Source of the DNA: Prodigiosinella confusarubida
GTDB lineage: Bacteria; Pseudomonadota; Gammaproteobacteria; Enterobacterales; Enterobacteriaceae
Length of the DNA stretch: 64,000 bases
Assembly (NCBI RefSeq): GCF_002847015.1
Contig: NZ_CP025085.1
Location: 2,480,001 to 2,544,000 of the forward strand
Direction of reading: 5' to 3'
Under the pieces are notes generated by a model. That model had not been told where the DNA came from, did no database searches, and saw only the letters and a list, made by a program, of their open reading frames with translations. This document shows positions 42,144 through 53,295 of this stretch, one piece after another. Within the stretch, counting starts at the first letter, position 1. Each line of letters starts with the position of its first letter. The position numbers and the translations under genes are program-made.

Positions 42144-43433
42144 TCAGGCAAAGATATCAACACCGTTTACTGAAGAAACCATAGATTGCAACCGTGTCGG
42201 AATGGGTAGTGGGTCTATTGTTTTACTGGTCGTTTCACTAAACTGCTGTTTATAGGATGATGAATTACCAGAGTTACTATTATTGTTGTTTGCTGTCTGT
42301 TGCTGGGCCTGTTGCCAACCTGCTGCGTCACTGCCTACACTGCTTTGTCCAAGGTTGATTCCACTTTCTGCCATAGCATTACGCAGATGTGGCAATGCGG
42401 CTTCCAGTGCTGAACGAACCTGGCTGTTACCCGATATCAGATGGATCTGTGCCTGGCTATCATCCAACTTGAGGCTGATCTGGAGTGACCCTAGCTCTTC
42501 GGGGTGCAAGCGTAATTCAGCGGTTTGCTGACCGCCACGCATGAACATGATCACTTGTTGACTCAATGTGTCATTCCACTGCTGGGTTCCTACCGGTACA
42601 TTGATCTGTCCGGTGACATGTTGTGCAGCAGGAAGCGAAGGTACTGACACATTTGTGAGTGTGGATGCCATGTTTTGGAGGGATGCAGCATTAGACGTGC
42701 TATTGGTGTTAGCTGAGAGTGCCGAGGTTTGTTCCACGCTATCTTTTGCTGTTCTCACTAGTGTGGAGTCAACTTTTACCCGATCCTCTGGTGTCTGGGA
42801 TGGATTCTGGTTCTGTAAGCGACTATCTTTCAGTGAAGCCTTAGTGTCTAAACTTATGAAAGATAATGCACTGTCTGATGCATCATCCTTGCTCTTTTTG
42901 TCATCGGATTTCCCGGTATCGGTAAACAACGCTGCATTGCCGCTTCGTTTATCATTAACTAACCTGGGTAAAACGTTCACACTGCCAGTGTCGTTGTTAG
43001 CAGTTTTCGTGACAGATGTTTGGGTATTTTGAGTAGGCAACATTGCAAAAAGTGCCTGCATGGCCAGCGCATTATCGTCAGATTTATTGTCTTTCTTCTC
43101 TTCGGTCTTTTTCACTTTGGATAAAAGGTCGGTTACAGAATTTAAATCTTCCAGAGAAATGGAACCATTTGAAAATGCGCCAAGGAGATCATTGAGTTCG
43201 TTGCCATTGACCATGATGCCGTTTTGCTGAAGTGTATTCAGAAGATCGTTTTTTTCACTATCAGTAACAACGGCTTCTTTATTACTGTTGCCAGTCGCTA
43301 AATTCTTACTCAAAAGCTGAATAAAATCTTTAGGTAAATTATCCTTCCCTAAAAGAGCGGTGAGGGTATCACCCGGCGAAACACTGCCTGTATTGCTGAT
43401 ATTGGTCGTAGTAGATAATGCGGGCAGATTCAT
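42144..43433 (-). CDS. fliK: FliK, hook-length control protein
   Basis: This 429-aa molecular ruler has a low-complexity, Ser/Asn/Thr-rich N-terminal part (about 1-270) and a C-terminal domain that contacts FlhB, with QQWNDTLSQQVIMFMRGGQQ, TAELRLHPEELGSLQISLKL and LRNAMAESGINLGQ. E. coli FliK has 375 aa, so the ruler part is longer here. The start overlaps fliJ by 4 nt. Confidence 0.94.
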   Translation of the reverse strand: MNLPALSTTTNISNTGSVSPGDTLTALLGKDNLPKDFIQLLSKNLATGNSNKEAVVTDSEKNDLLNTLQQNGIMVNGNELNDLLGAFSNGSISLEDLNSVTDLLSKVKKTEEKKDNKSDDNALAMQALFAMLPTQNTQTSVTKTANNDTGSVNVLPRLVNDKRSGNAALFTDTGKSDDKKSKDDASDSALSFISLDTKASLKDSRLQNQNPSQTPEDRVKVDSTLVRTAKDSVEQTSALSANTNSTSNAASLQNMASTLTNVSVPSLPAAQHVTGQINVPVGTQQWNDTLSQQVIMFMRGGQQTAELRLHPEELGSLQISLKLDDSQAQIHLISGNSQVRSALEAALPHLRNAMAESGINLGQSSVGSDAAGWQQAQQQTANNNNSNSGNSSSYKQQFSETTSKTIDPLPIPTRLQSMVSSVNGVDIFA

Positions 43434-43876
43434 GGTTCTATTTTCCTCATTGAGGCTCGTTGAGCAAATTCATCCATTTGCTTTTGTTCTAACCGATTTT
43501 CCCGGGCAAGCTGTTTAGTCTGTTCACGATCTCGCAAGGTTTCAAAAGCGTTCAGACGCTGCTGTTTTTCTTGCCAGGTCTTCATCACCAGATCCAGACG
43601 AGAAGTCCACTGTAATAGTTGTTGTCGATGTTGTTCAATCGCTTTATCCAGAGTCAGAATAAATTGTTGATAGTTTCGCCAACTGGTATTAGCCATACCG
43701 TCTGTCATCGAATCATTAAGCTTCTGTCGATAGTCGTCTTGGTAGTTTAACAGCATATTTAGCTGCTGTTCAGCCTGCTGATATGCTTGTTGTACTTGTC
43801 CCAGTTGACTGGTTGCCTTTTCAACTTCTTTTTCCGCTAATTCGCGTAACATGGCAAGAGATGACGGATTTTTCAT
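43430..43876 (-). CDS. fliJ: FliJ, export ATPase stalk protein
   Basis: This 148-aa (E. coli 147) two-helix coiled-coil protein sits in the FliI hexamer like a rotary stalk. The sequence is almost wholly helical, Gln/Glu/Arg-rich ([20 protein letters not shown]), ending [15 protein letters not shown]. It overlaps fliI and fliK by 4 nt each. Confidence 0.95.
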   Translation of the reverse strand: MKNPSSLAMLRELAEKEVEKATSQLGQVQQAYQQAEQQLNMLLNYQDDYRQKLNDSMTDGMANTSWRNYQQFILTLDKAIEQHRQQLLQWTSRLDLVMKTWQEKQQRLNAFETLRDREQTKQLARENRLEQKQMDEFAQRASMRKIEP

Positions 43877-45255
43877 CTTTCCTCCTGTTCATTACGAGGA
43901 AAAATGGTATTTAATGCCTGATAAGAGTCTGCATAATTGCTTCGTTCAAACATCCCTTGCTGTAGAAAAGCTTCCATTTGCGGATATAAACGGATAGCAC
44001 GGTCAAGTGTCAGATCGCTGCCTGCAGCATACGCCCCAACGCTTACCAGGTCACGGTTACGTTGGTAGCTTGATAATAGCTGTTTGAATTGACGGACCGA
44101 GCCATAATGCTCCTCGTCGATCAGAGACGTCATGGCACGACTGATGGATGCCTCTATATCAATTGCTGGATAGTGCCCCGCTTCAGCCAACTGCCGTGAA
44201 AGTACTATATGCCCATCCAGAATTGCGCGAGCCGAGTCGGCAATAGGATCCTGTTGGTCGTCACCTTCAGTTAAAACGGTATAAAAAGCAGTTATAGAAC
44301 CACCGCCATGAATACCGTTGCCTGCGCGCTCAACTAATGCAGGCAATTTAGCGAAAACAGAAGGGGGATATCCTTTGGTTGCTGGAGGTTCCCCAATCGC
44401 TAACGCAATTTCGCGTTGTGCCATGGCGTACCGGGTCAATGAATCCATGATCAATAATACATGCTGACCATGGTCGCGAAAATCTTCAGCTATACGTGTC
44501 GCATAAGCAGCACCTTGCATGCGCAGCAACGGTGAAACGTCTGCCGGTGCAGCGATAACGACAGAACGCGCGCGACCCTCTGGGCCTAGAATGTTCTCAA
44601 TGAAATCCTTTACTTCGCGTCCACGCTCACCGATCAATCCCACAACAATGATATCAGCCTGAGTGTAACGTGCCATCATTCCCAGCAATACACTTTTACC
44701 GACACCTGAACCGGCGAATAATCCCATACGCTGCCCACGACCTACGGTAAGCAGGGCATTGATTGCTCGAACGCCGACATCAAGTACATCTTCAATGGGG
44801 GTCCGTTGCAAAGGATTAACGGGTGGCGTAATTAATGCTGCGCGATAGCCTGTATCGGGTGCCGGCAATCCATCCAGTGGTTTTGCGCTACCATCAAGAA
44901 CACGTCCTAGTAACTCGGGGCCTAATGGCAATTGTTTTCCCTGGGTTTTCCCCTCCGGGCCCATTCGTTCGTAAACACGGGCACCCGGTATAATGCCTTC
45001 TACTTCTTCCAATGGCATGAGAAATAGTTTTTGTCCGTTAAAACCGACAACTTCACTTTCTACTTCCTCGACCTGATGTCCGTTCTGGCGCTCAATCAGA
45101 CAGGTTGCCCCCAAAGGCATATGTAAACCGGTAACTTCGAGTACCAAACCTGTTGCTCGGGTCAGTCGGCCATAACGACGCACCGAAGGCGTATTGGCGA
45201 TCCGCTTCTCAAACGAATCCAACGTGGAAAGCCAGCGAGAGAGACGGACGGTCAT
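43873..45255 (-). CDS. fliI: FliI, flagellar export ATPase
   Basis: This 460-aa F1-beta-like ATPase energises export and releases chaperones. Walker A is AGSGVGKS (181-188), Walker B is [18 protein letters not shown], and the family block is [11 protein letters not shown]. It matches E. coli FliI (457 aa) throughout. The ATG overlaps the fliH stop by one base. Confidence 0.97.
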   Translation of the reverse strand: MTVRLSRWLSTLDSFEKRIANTPSVRRYGRLTRATGLVLEVTGLHMPLGATCLIERQNGHQVEEVESEVVGFNGQKLFLMPLEEVEGIIPGARVYERMGPEGKTQGKQLPLGPELLGRVLDGSAKPLDGLPAPDTGYRAALITPPVNPLQRTPIEDVLDVGVRAINALLTVGRGQRMGLFAGSGVGKSVLLGMMARYTQADIIVVGLIGERGREVKDFIENILGPEGRARSVVIAAPADVSPLLRMQGAAYATRIAEDFRDHGQHVLLIMDSLTRYAMAQREIALAIGEPPATKGYPPSVFAKLPALVERAGNGIHGGGSITAFYTVLTEGDDQQDPIADSARAILDGHIVLSRQLAEAGHYPAIDIEASISRAMTSLIDEEHYGSVRQFKQLLSSYQRNRDLVSVGAYAAGSDLTLDRAIRLYPQMEAFLQQGMFERSNYADSYQALNTIFPRNEQEER

Positions 45256-45965
45256 TATAGTTCTCCCGGTGCTGCCAGGCGGCAGAGTTCGTGCCAGCGA
45301 GTAGCAATACTGGCATCAAGGTCACCTTCTTCCGCACTGACTTTACAACCACCAGGGTGGAGCTGATTATCGGCTAATAATCCCCATCCATGAAGGCTAA
45401 GCGTTGGGCCGAGATGTTGCTCAACCCGTTCTATATCTGAAGGGTGCACCCGTAATTGTGGTTTACCAGTGAACAGCGGTTCTTGTTGAATGAGCTGTTG
45501 AATCTGGCTTAGTAATGCGTTTCCATCACACACCGCTGTCTGACCGATAACCTGCTTCGCAGCGGTGAGCGCCAATTGCATCAATCGAGATGCAATGACG
45601 CTGTCAAGCGCATCAAGCGTTTGCTGGAATTCAGTTACCATCTGCTGCATTTGGGTAATCATCGGTTGCTGCTGTTGTACCGCATCTTGTTGAGCTTGTT
45701 GCAGACCCGTATTCAATCCTTCTTGATAGCCTGCTTCATATCCTTGCTGGTGACCTTCCGAATATCCGGTATCGTGCGCTTGCTGTTGAACCTGCACACG
45801 TAGCGCTTGCAAGCTGTCATCATTCTGCTGATTGATAATGTCAGTAGAAGTTTGCGGCGGCTCACTGAGGTCAGATTCCTGCGCCGGTGGTTCCTGGGCG
45901 CCAGAGGACGCAAGATCGTCTGGTTTCCAGAGTTGCCAGGGCAGGTTATTAGATGAATCAGACAT
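45255..45965 (-). CDS. fliH: FliH, export ATPase regulator
   Basis: This cytoplasmic regulator tethers FliI to the C ring. From ATG 45965 ([18 protein letters not shown]) the protein is 236 aa (E. coli 228). A central helix carries GxxxG-type repeats ([20 protein letters not shown]) typical of FliH, and the C-terminal domain shows [15 protein letters not shown] and [18 protein letters not shown]. The frame stays open upstream to 45986, but the chosen start overlaps the fliG end by 8 nt, as in E. coli. Confidence 0.95.
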   Translation of the reverse strand: MSDSSNNLPWQLWKPDDLASSGAQEPPAQESDLSEPPQTSTDIINQQNDDSLQALRVQVQQQAHDTGYSEGHQQGYEAGYQEGLNTGLQQAQQDAVQQQQPMITQMQQMVTEFQQTLDALDSVIASRLMQLALTAAKQVIGQTAVCDGNALLSQIQQLIQQEPLFTGKPQLRVHPSDIERVEQHLGPTLSLHGWGLLADNQLHPGGCKVSAEEGDLDASIATRWHELCRLAAPGEL

Positions 45966-46950
45966 AAGCGTCATCGCCACCACCAATGATCATTTCCCCA
46001 CTATCAGCCAGACGACGAACAATAAGCAGGATTGCTTTCTGTTCGTTTTCTACCTGAGACATGCGTACTGGACCACGGGTGGCCAAATCGTCGCGCAAAA
46101 TCTCTGCAGCACGTTGGGACATGTTGCGCAGGAATTTTTCGCGCAGACCCTGCTCGGCACCTTTCAACGCAATCAGCAGAGATTCGGACTCCACTTCCTG
46201 TAGTAAACGTTGGATACTGCGATCGTCCACTTCCACCAGATTTTCGAACAAGAACATTTCGTCGATAATTTTTTGCGCCAGTTCACCATCAAATTCGCGC
46301 ACGGCATCCATAACAGTTTCTTCGTGTTGCGTTTTCATCAGGTTGATGATTTCAGCAGCAGTACGAATACCACCCATCTTACTGCGTTTCAGGTTCTGAC
46401 CATCCAAAAGGCCATTAAGAACTTCGGTTAATTCAGCCAGTGCTGATGGTTGCACTCCACCGAAAGTGGCGATACGCAGCATGACATCATTGCGCAACCG
46501 CTCATCAAATAAAGCAAGAATATCTGCTGCCTGGGCGCGTTTGAGGTGAACCAATATGGTGGCAATAATTTGTGGATGCTCGTCCTTGATAAGGTCGGCA
46601 GCACTTTGTGGTTCCATAAAGTTAAGCGTTTCCATGCCGGAAGATGTTTCTTTGCTTTCCAGAATATCTTCCAGCAGGCTGGATGCCCGCTCTTCACCTA
46701 ACGCCTTGACCAAAACAGAGCGTAAGTAATCACCAGCATTTATACTCAGTGCCGCATACTGTTCGGCGTCACTTTCAAATTCTTTCAGTACTTCCAGCAA
46801 TTGTTGTTGTGAAACTTGTCGCATACTGGCCATCGCTGTACTGAGATGTTGGACTTCACGTGTAGAGAGATGAGTGAATACATCTGCTGCGCGATCTTCT
46901 CCGATGGTCATCAATAAAATGGCGCTTTTTTCCGTACCGGTCATACTCAT
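45958..46950 (-). CDS. fliG: FliG, C-ring torque protein
   Basis: This 330-aa rotor protein contacts MotA. It has the armadillo middle domain with the [11 protein letters not shown] motif and C-terminal torque helix [20 protein letters not shown] with its charged residues. It is nearly identical to E. coli FliG (331 aa). The start overlaps fliF (ATGA). Confidence 0.97.
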   Translation of the reverse strand: MSMTGTEKSAILLMTIGEDRAADVFTHLSTREVQHLSTAMASMRQVSQQQLLEVLKEFESDAEQYAALSINAGDYLRSVLVKALGEERASSLLEDILESKETSSGMETLNFMEPQSAADLIKDEHPQIIATILVHLKRAQAADILALFDERLRNDVMLRIATFGGVQPSALAELTEVLNGLLDGQNLKRSKMGGIRTAAEIINLMKTQHEETVMDAVREFDGELAQKIIDEMFLFENLVEVDDRSIQRLLQEVESESLLIALKGAEQGLREKFLRNMSQRAAEILRDDLATRGPVRMSQVENEQKAILLIVRRLADSGEMIIGGGDDAYV

Positions 46951-48668
46951 AGTTCGTTACCCATCCATTGACGGATTACCAGTGCGACGACACGAGGATC
47001 GTTTTCGGCCAGTTCACGTATCCGCTGACTTTGTAGTTCGGCATGAACGCGCTGCTGGGATTTCCTCTGTTGTTCCTCTTCATCTGTGCTGATATTCACA
47101 GTGACATCATCATTCCCACCGCTACTATTACGTAATCCAGCGGCTGCTTGAGCGGCTTCTTGCAGTTGTGCTTTTCGTTGTAGATGCGGACGTACCAGTT
47201 TTCGGTACATAATCAAAGCAACAATCAGTACCAGCAACCAGCGCCCGCCTTCTATTAACAGGTTGAAGAAGGCCGGTGTTTTCCAGAAGGGGAGTTCACC
47301 GCCACTTTGATCAACTTCTGAGAACGGCGTATTGACAACATTGAGCGTATCGCCACGTTTGCTAGAGAACCCCATTGCTTCGCGAGTTAATGACTCAATT
47401 TGCTTAATTTGTTCGGCAGTTAATGCGCTTGGCTTGCCATCAGTCCCAGTAGGGAGATAGTTGACGACAACGGCTACAGATAAGCGCTGAACATCGCCGG
47501 TGCTATGTTTAGTATGAAGGATAGTGCGGTCAACTTCATAGTTAATGGTTTGATCATGACGACTGCTGATCGTCTGGTTTGCAGCCGTGGTTCCTGTTGT
47601 CTGCGCCGTACTAGTGCCAGTGTTAGCTTTATTCGTATTATTGTTGGCATTGTTGGCATTGTTGGCCGGTGGTGTTGAAATCGGCGCTGTAGGTGCGGGT
47701 GCCGGTGTGTTAGATAATGCACCAGGAACGCCCCCTACATTTGGGCCGCCACGCTGATCGCTCTGACTTGTTTGTTCAGAACGCACGGCTGATTGGTTCG
47801 GTGCCTGGTTCGGCTGATACTGCTCGTCGGTTTGTTCGCGACTTGAAAAATCAATCTGGGCCGTGACCTGGGCGTGAACATTTCCGGAACCAACAATAGG
47901 TGCAAGGATCGATTCAATCCGGCGTTGATAACGGCTTTCTACTTCGCTCGCATATTTCAGTTGCGTGGAATCCAAACCGCGGCCAGCACCGTCAGATTGA
48001 GTTAGTAAATGCCCTGACTGGTCAACAACCGTCACTTTATCTGCCGGTAATCCTGCTACGCTACTGGAAATCAGGTAAACAATGGCATTGATCTGACCAT
48101 CATCGAGTGCGCGCCCCGGCTGTAATGTCAGTGTAACTGAAGCGGAAGGCGACTTTTGCTCACGAACAAAAAGAGAAGGCTTTGGAATAGCGAGATGGAC
48201 TCGTGCACTTTGAACCGGTCCCAACGTTTCCATGGTACGCGCCAGTTCGCCTTCTAGTGCTCGTTGGTAATTAATCTGTTCACTGAACTGGCTGATGCCA
48301 AATTTCTCTTGATCAAGCAATTCAAAGCCGACTGCTCCACCTTTCGGCAACCCTAGTTGCGCGAGACGTAAGCGAGTTTCATAAACTTTGTCTGTAGGAA
48401 TCAGAATGGCCCCACCACCTTCAGAAAAGTGGTAGGGGATGTTCATTTTACCTAATTCCGTGACGATAGCACCACCGTCACGATCATCTAAATTACTGTA
48501 GAGTACCTGGTAACTTGGCCCTTTGGCCCATAAAGATAACGCTATAACGATGGCAATGGTTGCTGCCGCTGCTATTAATAGGGGTATTCTGGGATTGGCA
48601 CGCAAGCGGTTGAGTATTTCGCCAAAGCCATTTCCACCGGCAGCTGTTCCTGATGTTGAGGCATTCAT
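46947..48668 (-). CDS. fliF: FliF, MS-ring protein
   Basis: This 573-aa protein (E. coli 552) forms the membrane ring. TM1 (about 31-48), ring-building domains ([40 protein letters not shown]), a beta-collar with a long Asn/Thr-rich loop (about 320-360), TM2 (about 455-475) and the FliG-binding tail [15 protein letters not shown] are present. The loop is lengthened by a short tandem repeat. First gene of the fliF-R cluster. Confidence 0.96.
   Translation of the reverse strand: MNASTSGTAAGGNGFGEILNRLRANPRIPLLIAAAATIAIVIALSLWAKGPSYQVLYSNLDDRDGGAIVTELGKMNIPYHFSEGGGAILIPTDKVYETRLRLAQLGLPKGGAVGFELLDQEKFGISQFSEQINYQRALEGELARTMETLGPVQSARVHLAIPKPSLFVREQKSPSASVTLTLQPGRALDDGQINAIVYLISSSVAGLPADKVTVVDQSGHLLTQSDGAGRGLDSTQLKYASEVESRYQRRIESILAPIVGSGNVHAQVTAQIDFSSREQTDEQYQPNQAPNQSAVRSEQTSQSDQRGGPNVGGVPGALSNTPAPAPTAPISTPPANNANNANNNTNKANTGTSTAQTTGTTAANQTISSRHDQTINYEVDRTILHTKHSTGDVQRLSVAVVVNYLPTGTDGKPSALTAEQIKQIESLTREAMGFSSKRGDTLNVVNTPFSEVDQSGGELPFWKTPAFFNLLIEGGRWLLVLIVALIMYRKLVRPHLQRKAQLQEAAQAAAGLRNSSGGNDDVTVNISTDEEEQQRKSQQRVHAELQSQRIRELAENDPRVVALVIRQWMGNEL
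47641..47667. repeat. 9-bp tandem repeat in fliF (3 copies)
   Basis: ttgttggca, ttgttggca, ttgttggcc stand head to tail and encode repeated Ala-Asn-Asn on the minus strand. The unit is a multiple of three, so slippage changes loop length without a frameshift. Confidence 0.85.
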
Positions 48669-49008
48669 ACTCTATTTCTGCCTAATTGTTGGACAATATA
48701 GCTAACGTTGTTACGTGACAAAACAGAACTCCGTGATTGCGCAATCATAAACGATTCATTGCCTACACTTGTCGGCATGTCATTATTTTACGTAATGCAA
48801 AATTCGATGGGCCGATAAGCCAGCATTTTTAACGCTAATTAACCGATTTAATACATCATGCATATGGTAGGGTGACAGCCGTGAAATAAAAAATGATGGA
48901 CCATCGTGGATATATAATGCACTTGGTTATTTTTATTTCATTATTTATCAATTAGTTAGCGCGAATCTGCGGTTAAATCGATTTACCCGATAGAAAGTGA
49001 GGGGCAGT
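48669..49008. promoter_or_regulatory. Divergent control region between fliF and fliE
   Basis: 340 bases between divergent class II genes; FlhD4C2-dependent promoters for both directions are expected here from E. coli. It is AT-rich, with no gene, tRNA or sigma-28 box that I can see. Confidence 0.5.
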
Positions 49009-49323
49009 ATGTCAGTTCAAGGCATTAATGGTGTATTACAACAAATGCAGGTTGCCATAACACAGGCAGCAGATAATCCGGTCACCAGACCTGCTATGGG
49101 ACCAGGGTTTGCTAGCGAATTAAAATCAGCCATTGATAAAATCAGTGACACTCAACAGAGTGTCCAGGTTGAGGCCAAAAATTTCACTATGGGTGTCCCT
49201 GGGGTTGCACTGAACGATGTCATGGTGGATTTACAGAAGGCATCTGTTTCACTTCAAATGGGTATTCAAGTTAGAAATAAACTGGTTTCTGCTTACCAGG
49301 ATGTGATGAATATGACCGTATGA
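49009..49323 (+). CDS. fliE: FliE, MS ring-rod adaptor
   Basis: This 104-aa protein (E. coli 104) joins the MS ring to the rod and is the first exported substrate. The MSVQGINGVLQQMQ start and the C-terminal VALNDVMVDLQKASVSLQMG and RNKLVSAYQDVMNMTV match. ATG 49009 follows gaggggcagt. The frame also has a GTG at 48997, less likely. It is a single-gene unit transcribed away from fliF. Confidence 0.96.
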   Translation: MSVQGINGVLQQMQVAITQAADNPVTRPAMGPGFASELKSAIDKISDTQQSVQVEAKNFTMGVPGVALNDVMVDLQKASVSLQMGIQVRNKLVSAYQDVMNMTV

Positions 49324-49481
49324 GCGTGGCGTAAATATTATTACGACATAGCTTGCTGTTCTATATTACTTTTTATTCCAGTTTATGTTTGTTTGGGCAT
49401 TAAACTCAGTCGGAAGCCAGCTTTTGATTGCTGGCCCATAGTTTATCAAAATGGTGTGATATGAATTTATGATTGTCATGC

Positions 49482-49847
49482 TCATGATTGTGGGTCGCCA
49501 GGCAGTGTTCGATGTTGGGAAAACTTACCATATGCGTCATTAATATTTTTTTGATTTAGCGATTTACCCATCAGTTCACCCAACTCATCCATCCGTTTCT
49601 GGAGCAAATGCTTAACGGTGGCTTCGTTATCTACAATTTCCTGCAAAATTTCCCGGAAATGTAACTGCGTAACGCTATCAATATTTGTAGGCAGCGGCGT
49701 CTTTGTTAGTGTTTCCACTGATTGGATATAAATAATTTCCTGTTTAACTAGTTCATCCCAGTGGCCATTAACAGCCAAAGCTAAAACCTCTTTGCTGAGA
49801 GATAAAAGCTGTCGGTAATTGTTGAGAAACTGATGGAGATTGTCCAT
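49482..49847 (-). CDS. fliT: FliT, FliD export chaperone and FlhDC inhibitor
   Basis: This 121-aa helical protein (E. coli 121) chaperones the filament cap FliD and, when free, binds FlhD4C2. Start MDNLHQFLNNYRQLLSLSKE and the following helices fit the family. It starts directly after the fliS stop. Last gene of fliDST; it converges on fliE across 158 bp. Confidence 0.92.
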   Translation of the reverse strand: MDNLHQFLNNYRQLLSLSKEVLALAVNGHWDELVKQEIIYIQSVETLTKTPLPTNIDSVTQLHFREILQEIVDNEATVKHLLQKRMDELGELMGKSLNQKNINDAYGKFSQHRTLPGDPQS

Positions 49848-50258
49848 TTAACGCACTTCCTGCTCAGGTTGATAATTTGGACCAATTCTGCGCCATGCAT
49901 CAGCAATATTTTCCAGTAGGATATCGACTTCAATTATTGCCTGTTCATCGTTGTGTTGGTTAGCGTGTAATAATCTACGGGACATATAGTCATAAAGATC
50001 AGAAAGGTTATCTACCAGTTCATCATTACCTTCTGTATCCAGCCCTGCTTTTAAACCATTAATGATAATGTTAATAGCTTTTGATAAAGCATTACCTTTG
50101 CCCTGAATATCACCTTTCTGCATCAGGATTCGAGCACGGACAAGCGCACTGTGCGCGCCGTCAAACAACAGTACGATCAGTTGATGGGGACTTGCGCTCA
50201 TTACACTACTTTCCAAGCCTACTCTCTCATAGGCTTGGCTACCATTTCTGTTATACAT
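49848..50258 (-). CDS. fliS: FliS, flagellin export chaperone
   Basis: This 136-aa four-helix chaperone binds the C-terminus of FliC. MYNRNGSQAYERVGLESSV, SASPHQLIVLLFDGAHSALV and NLSDLYDYMSRRLLHAN follow E. coli FliS (136 aa). An in-frame start at 50276 adds six residues, but ATG 50258 gives the family N-terminus. Confidence 0.96.
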   Translation of the reverse strand: MYNRNGSQAYERVGLESSVMSASPHQLIVLLFDGAHSALVRARILMQKGDIQGKGNALSKAINIIINGLKAGLDTEGNDELVDNLSDLYDYMSRRLLHANQHNDEQAIIEVDILLENIADAWRRIGPNYQPEQEVR

Positions 50259-50285
50259 AAATTTCTCTCTTATCAACTACTCAAA

Positions 50286-51758
50286 CTACTTGCTACTGGA
50301 ACTCGAAGAACTCAGCAAGGAAGTCAGAGAACTACTGGTTCCGTTTAACTGTGATACCAACGTATTGAGCTGAACGAATTGAGCCTTATAGCGCGCAATA
50401 TTATCATTAATACTGTTTGTCGTATTTTCGATCTGCTTACTCAGCGCCTTTAACGAGGTGTTGATGCCATCTGTAGAGGTTTGAATAAGTCCGTTGTTAG
50501 TATTTAACACTTCTGTTAGATACTGGCTGCTCTGTGTAGCGAAGCCCGTTGTTTTCCCATCACCCAGAAAGAACGCTTTTACGTTATCAGGTTGTTCATT
50601 AAGTGCTTTTTGCAATTTCGTTGTATCGACTTCCAATTTCCCCTGATCGGTACCAGTAGCGATCTGTTTAATCCCTAAATCATTAAGGATTTTGAGTGTG
50701 CCACTTTGGCTTTGTATCGAAGTCAACTGGCTTTGTAATTGGCGTTGGATACCCTGAACAGTACTGTTGCCTAATAATGCACCATTACCTGTACTCTGAG
50801 TCGTATCACCTGGACTAACAGCAACGTATTTGGTTTGCGACTTAATAGTGGTTTGCAGCGAGTTGTAAGCATCGACCCATGCTTGAATAGCCGTCTGTAA
50901 CTGGGATGTGTCTTTAGAAACAGTCAGATTTTCAGTTTTGTATGTGGAAGGTGTGGTGGTGGTATCAAGATCTGATAGTTTCTTCAGATTAAAGGTAACG
51001 CCATCAATGGCATCATTGATCGTATTGCTCTGGCGTTCTATCGCGATGCCATTTAATGTAAAGGTAGCGTTTTGAGCCGCAGTGAGCTGAGTGGATTTAT
51101 TATTAGCTGGCGTAGTGGTTTCGTAATGAAGCAGATTATCTAAAGAAGTGTCATTAGATTGGACGGTGATTTCAGATTTCAGTCCGGTGTCGTTAGCTGT
51201 TAACATCAGTTGAAAACTACTATCGTTGGCTTTCACTATACTTGCAGTTACGCCAGAATCCGATTTATTGATGGCGTCACGAATCTCGGTCAGAGAAGTC
51301 TGTGAGTCGGATAACGAAATCGTTGTTGTTTTATTTAGCCCCGGTTGGGCAATTGTTAGTGTTCTGTCGGTGGTCGGCGTACCTAACTTGTCAGTTTCGC
51401 TGGCTACTGAGGTGGATATCAGTGATTGCGCCTGTGCGATCTGGGTTACAGCCACTGCATAGTTACCCGCTGCCGCGTTGGCGGTGGTCGTCGCAGTGAA
51501 CGCGGTATTGGAGCTACTGACAGAAGTTGTAGCGATATCGTTTATTTTCGCCAGCGATTCAGTGGCAGTATTCAGTTTGTCCAGCGACGTCTTTAAAATG
51601 CCAAAGGACGTAATTTGGCTGTTATAAGCCGTCTGCTTATTGGTTAAGGGAGTAAGGCGACCTTGCTCCTGAGTTGTTATGTTGGTAAGTAGACTATTTA
51701 AATCCAGTCCTGAAATATTTAAGTTATTTATGCCCGCACTCGCACCTGTACTTGCCAT
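50286..51758 (-). CDS. fliD: FliD, filament cap protein
   Basis: FliD (HAP2), 490 aa (E. coli 468), caps the filament and inserts flagellin. N-terminal GLDLNSLLTNITTQEQGRLT and C-terminal coiled coil DNIARYKAQFVQLNTLVSQL are typical; the middle is Ser/Thr-rich and variable. The protein ends in a run of serines. It is headed by a sigma-28 promoter and followed by fliS and fliT. Confidence 0.96.
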   Translation of the reverse strand: MASTGASAGINNLNISGLDLNSLLTNITTQEQGRLTPLTNKQTAYNSQITSFGILKTSLDKLNTATESLAKINDIATTSVSSSNTAFTATTTANAAAGNYAVAVTQIAQAQSLISTSVASETDKLGTPTTDRTLTIAQPGLNKTTTISLSDSQTSLTEIRDAINKSDSGVTASIVKANDSSFQLMLTANDTGLKSEITVQSNDTSLDNLLHYETTTPANNKSTQLTAAQNATFTLNGIAIERQSNTINDAIDGVTFNLKKLSDLDTTTTPSTYKTENLTVSKDTSQLQTAIQAWVDAYNSLQTTIKSQTKYVAVSPGDTTQSTGNGALLGNSTVQGIQRQLQSQLTSIQSQSGTLKILNDLGIKQIATGTDQGKLEVDTTKLQKALNEQPDNVKAFFLGDGKTTGFATQSSQYLTEVLNTNNGLIQTSTDGINTSLKALSKQIENTTNSINDNIARYKAQFVQLNTLVSQLNGTSSSLTSLLSSSSSSSK

Positions 51759-51793
51759 GAGTATTGATCCTTATTTTTTGTGCTAATGATGCT

Positions 51794-51820
51794 ATATCGG
51801 ATGTTGCGCTGAAAAGTTTA
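51794..51820 (-). promoter_or_regulatory. Sigma-28 promoter of fliDST
   Basis: On the minus strand TAAACTTT, 11 nt, TCCGATAT: 4 of 4 to the -35 core and 6 of 8 to GCCGATAA. About 36 nt before the fliD ATG. Confidence 0.78.
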
Positions 51821-51943
51821 TAGTAAAAATGAATTTTATTATCTCTCATAACTATATGAAAACGTAATGTCATGATAGGTAATGCGCTGCCATGAGAAAG
51901 TACCTGGTTCTTAAAAGGATCAACCGACTTTTTTAAAAAAAAC

Positions 51944-51970
51944 TAAAGCTTCTTTAGGCCGTGCCGATAC
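51944..51970 (+). promoter_or_regulatory. Sigma-28 promoter of fliC
   Basis: TAAAGCTT, 11 nt, GCCGATAC: 7 of 8 and 7 of 8 to consensus. It lies 78 nt before the fliC ATG, with the usual leader and an aaaaggaaacacc ribosome site. Confidence 0.92.
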
Positions 51971-52048
51971 AACTTAGGACGGTGATTTAACGCCGTGGGC
52001 AACAGCCCGAAACCTAAAACCGACTTGAATTGAAAAGGAAACACCATT

Positions 52049-53248
52049 ATGGCACAAGTCATTAATACAAACAGCCTGTCGCTGTTGACCCAAAACAATC
52101 TGAACAAATCTCAGTCATCTTTGAGCACCGCTATTGCTCGTTTGTCTTCGGGCCTGCGTATTACCAGCGCTAAAGATGATGCAACCGGCGAAGCTATTGC
52201 TAACCGTTTCACTGCTAACATCAAAGGGTTGACTGTCGCTGCACGTAATGCCAACGACGGTATTTCCATCGCACAAACCACTGAAGGTGCACTGGACGAA
52301 ATCAACAACAACTTACAACGTGTGCGTGAACTGACAGTTCAGGCACAGAACGAATCCAACTCTGCTAGTGACCTTTCTTCTATGCAGGATGAAATCCAAG
52401 CCCGTATGGATGAAATTGACCGTGTATCGGCTCAAACTCAATTTAACGGTGTAAACGTACTGAGCAAAGATACCACCATGTCTATTCAGGTGGGTGCTAA
52501 TGATAACCAAACTATTGATATCGGACTGAAAGAAGTAACGTCCAAAACTCTGGGCCTGGATGGTTTCAATGTAACTGGTCCAAACGGCGGCACTGCAACG
52601 GGTGCCTTGGCTACGGCAGATTACCAGAAAGCTTATGGTTCAACTACCAATGTAACGGGTACTACTGCCGCTGAATCAACCCCTGGTGATTTGGCAACAA
52701 AACTGGGTGTCGCTTCTGGTAGTGTTACTGTTGCTACGGGTGCCACTCAGGATAGTAAAGGCAACTGGTTTGTTAAAGTTGACATCACTGCTACCAGCGC
52801 TACTGAAGAAAACAACCTGAAAGCAAACGGTTTTGATATCGCTTCTGGTACTACTGGTTCCTTCTACATTGCAGTAGATCCGCAGAGTGCCGATACCAGC
52901 ACGACTACTGGTACCGCAGCATTTAAGCTGGATACAGCGAACATGAGTCTGAAGAAGCTGACTTCTGGTGCAACGAGTAGCCCGTTGGCTGCAATTGATA
53001 AAGCAATATCATCGGTTGACGTACAGCGTAGTTCGTTGGGTGCGATTCAGAATCGGTTCACCTCTGCTATCAGTAACCTGAACAATACTGTTAACAACCT
53101 GACGGAAGCTAGAAGTCGTATTCAGGATGCTGATTATGCAACTGAAGTTTCTAATATGAGCCGTGCCCAGATCCTGCAACAGGCGGGTACTTCTGTTCTG
53201 AAACAGGCTAACCAGGTTCCACAGACCGTTCTGTCTCTGCTGCAGTAA
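52049..53248 (+). CDS. fliC: FliC, flagellin
   Basis: This 399-aa filament subunit has conserved D0/D1 ends ([40 protein letters not shown]) and a compact, Thr/Ser/Gly-rich variable centre (about 175-315). The D1 stretch QRVRELTV (residues 90-97 with Met1) matches the TLR5-recognised motif of enteric flagellins. Its Ser/Thr-rich surface and the downstream glycosyltransferases make O-glycosylation likely. It has a strong sigma-28 promoter and its own terminator; FliS is its chaperone. Confidence 0.97.
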   Translation: MAQVINTNSLSLLTQNNLNKSQSSLSTAIARLSSGLRITSAKDDATGEAIANRFTANIKGLTVAARNANDGISIAQTTEGALDEINNNLQRVRELTVQAQNESNSASDLSSMQDEIQARMDEIDRVSAQTQFNGVNVLSKDTTMSIQVGANDNQTIDIGLKEVTSKTLGLDGFNVTGPNGGTATGALATADYQKAYGSTTNVTGTTAAESTPGDLATKLGVASGSVTVATGATQDSKGNWFVKVDITATSATEENNLKANGFDIASGTTGSFYIAVDPQSADTSTTTGTAAFKLDTANMSLKKLTSGATSSPLAAIDKAISSVDVQRSSLGAIQNRFTSAISNLNNTVNNLTEARSRIQDADYATEVSNMSRAQILQQAGTSVLKQANQVPQTVLSLLQ

Positions 53249-53268
53249 TAGCTGTGAATTTTACGTTC

Positions 53269-53295
53269 AAACCCGGCGAAAGCCGGGTTTTTTTT
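53269..53295 (+). terminator. Rho-independent terminator of fliC
   Basis: aaacccggc / gccgggttt (9 bp) with a GAAA tetraloop and a T-run to 53295. A textbook strong terminator, so the next gene depends on read-through or its own promoter. Confidence 0.95.

Noticed and set aside
49416-49435. gccagc/gctggc hairpin between fliE and fliT
   Set aside because: Only a 6-bp stem with no T-run on either strand; too weak to call a terminator.
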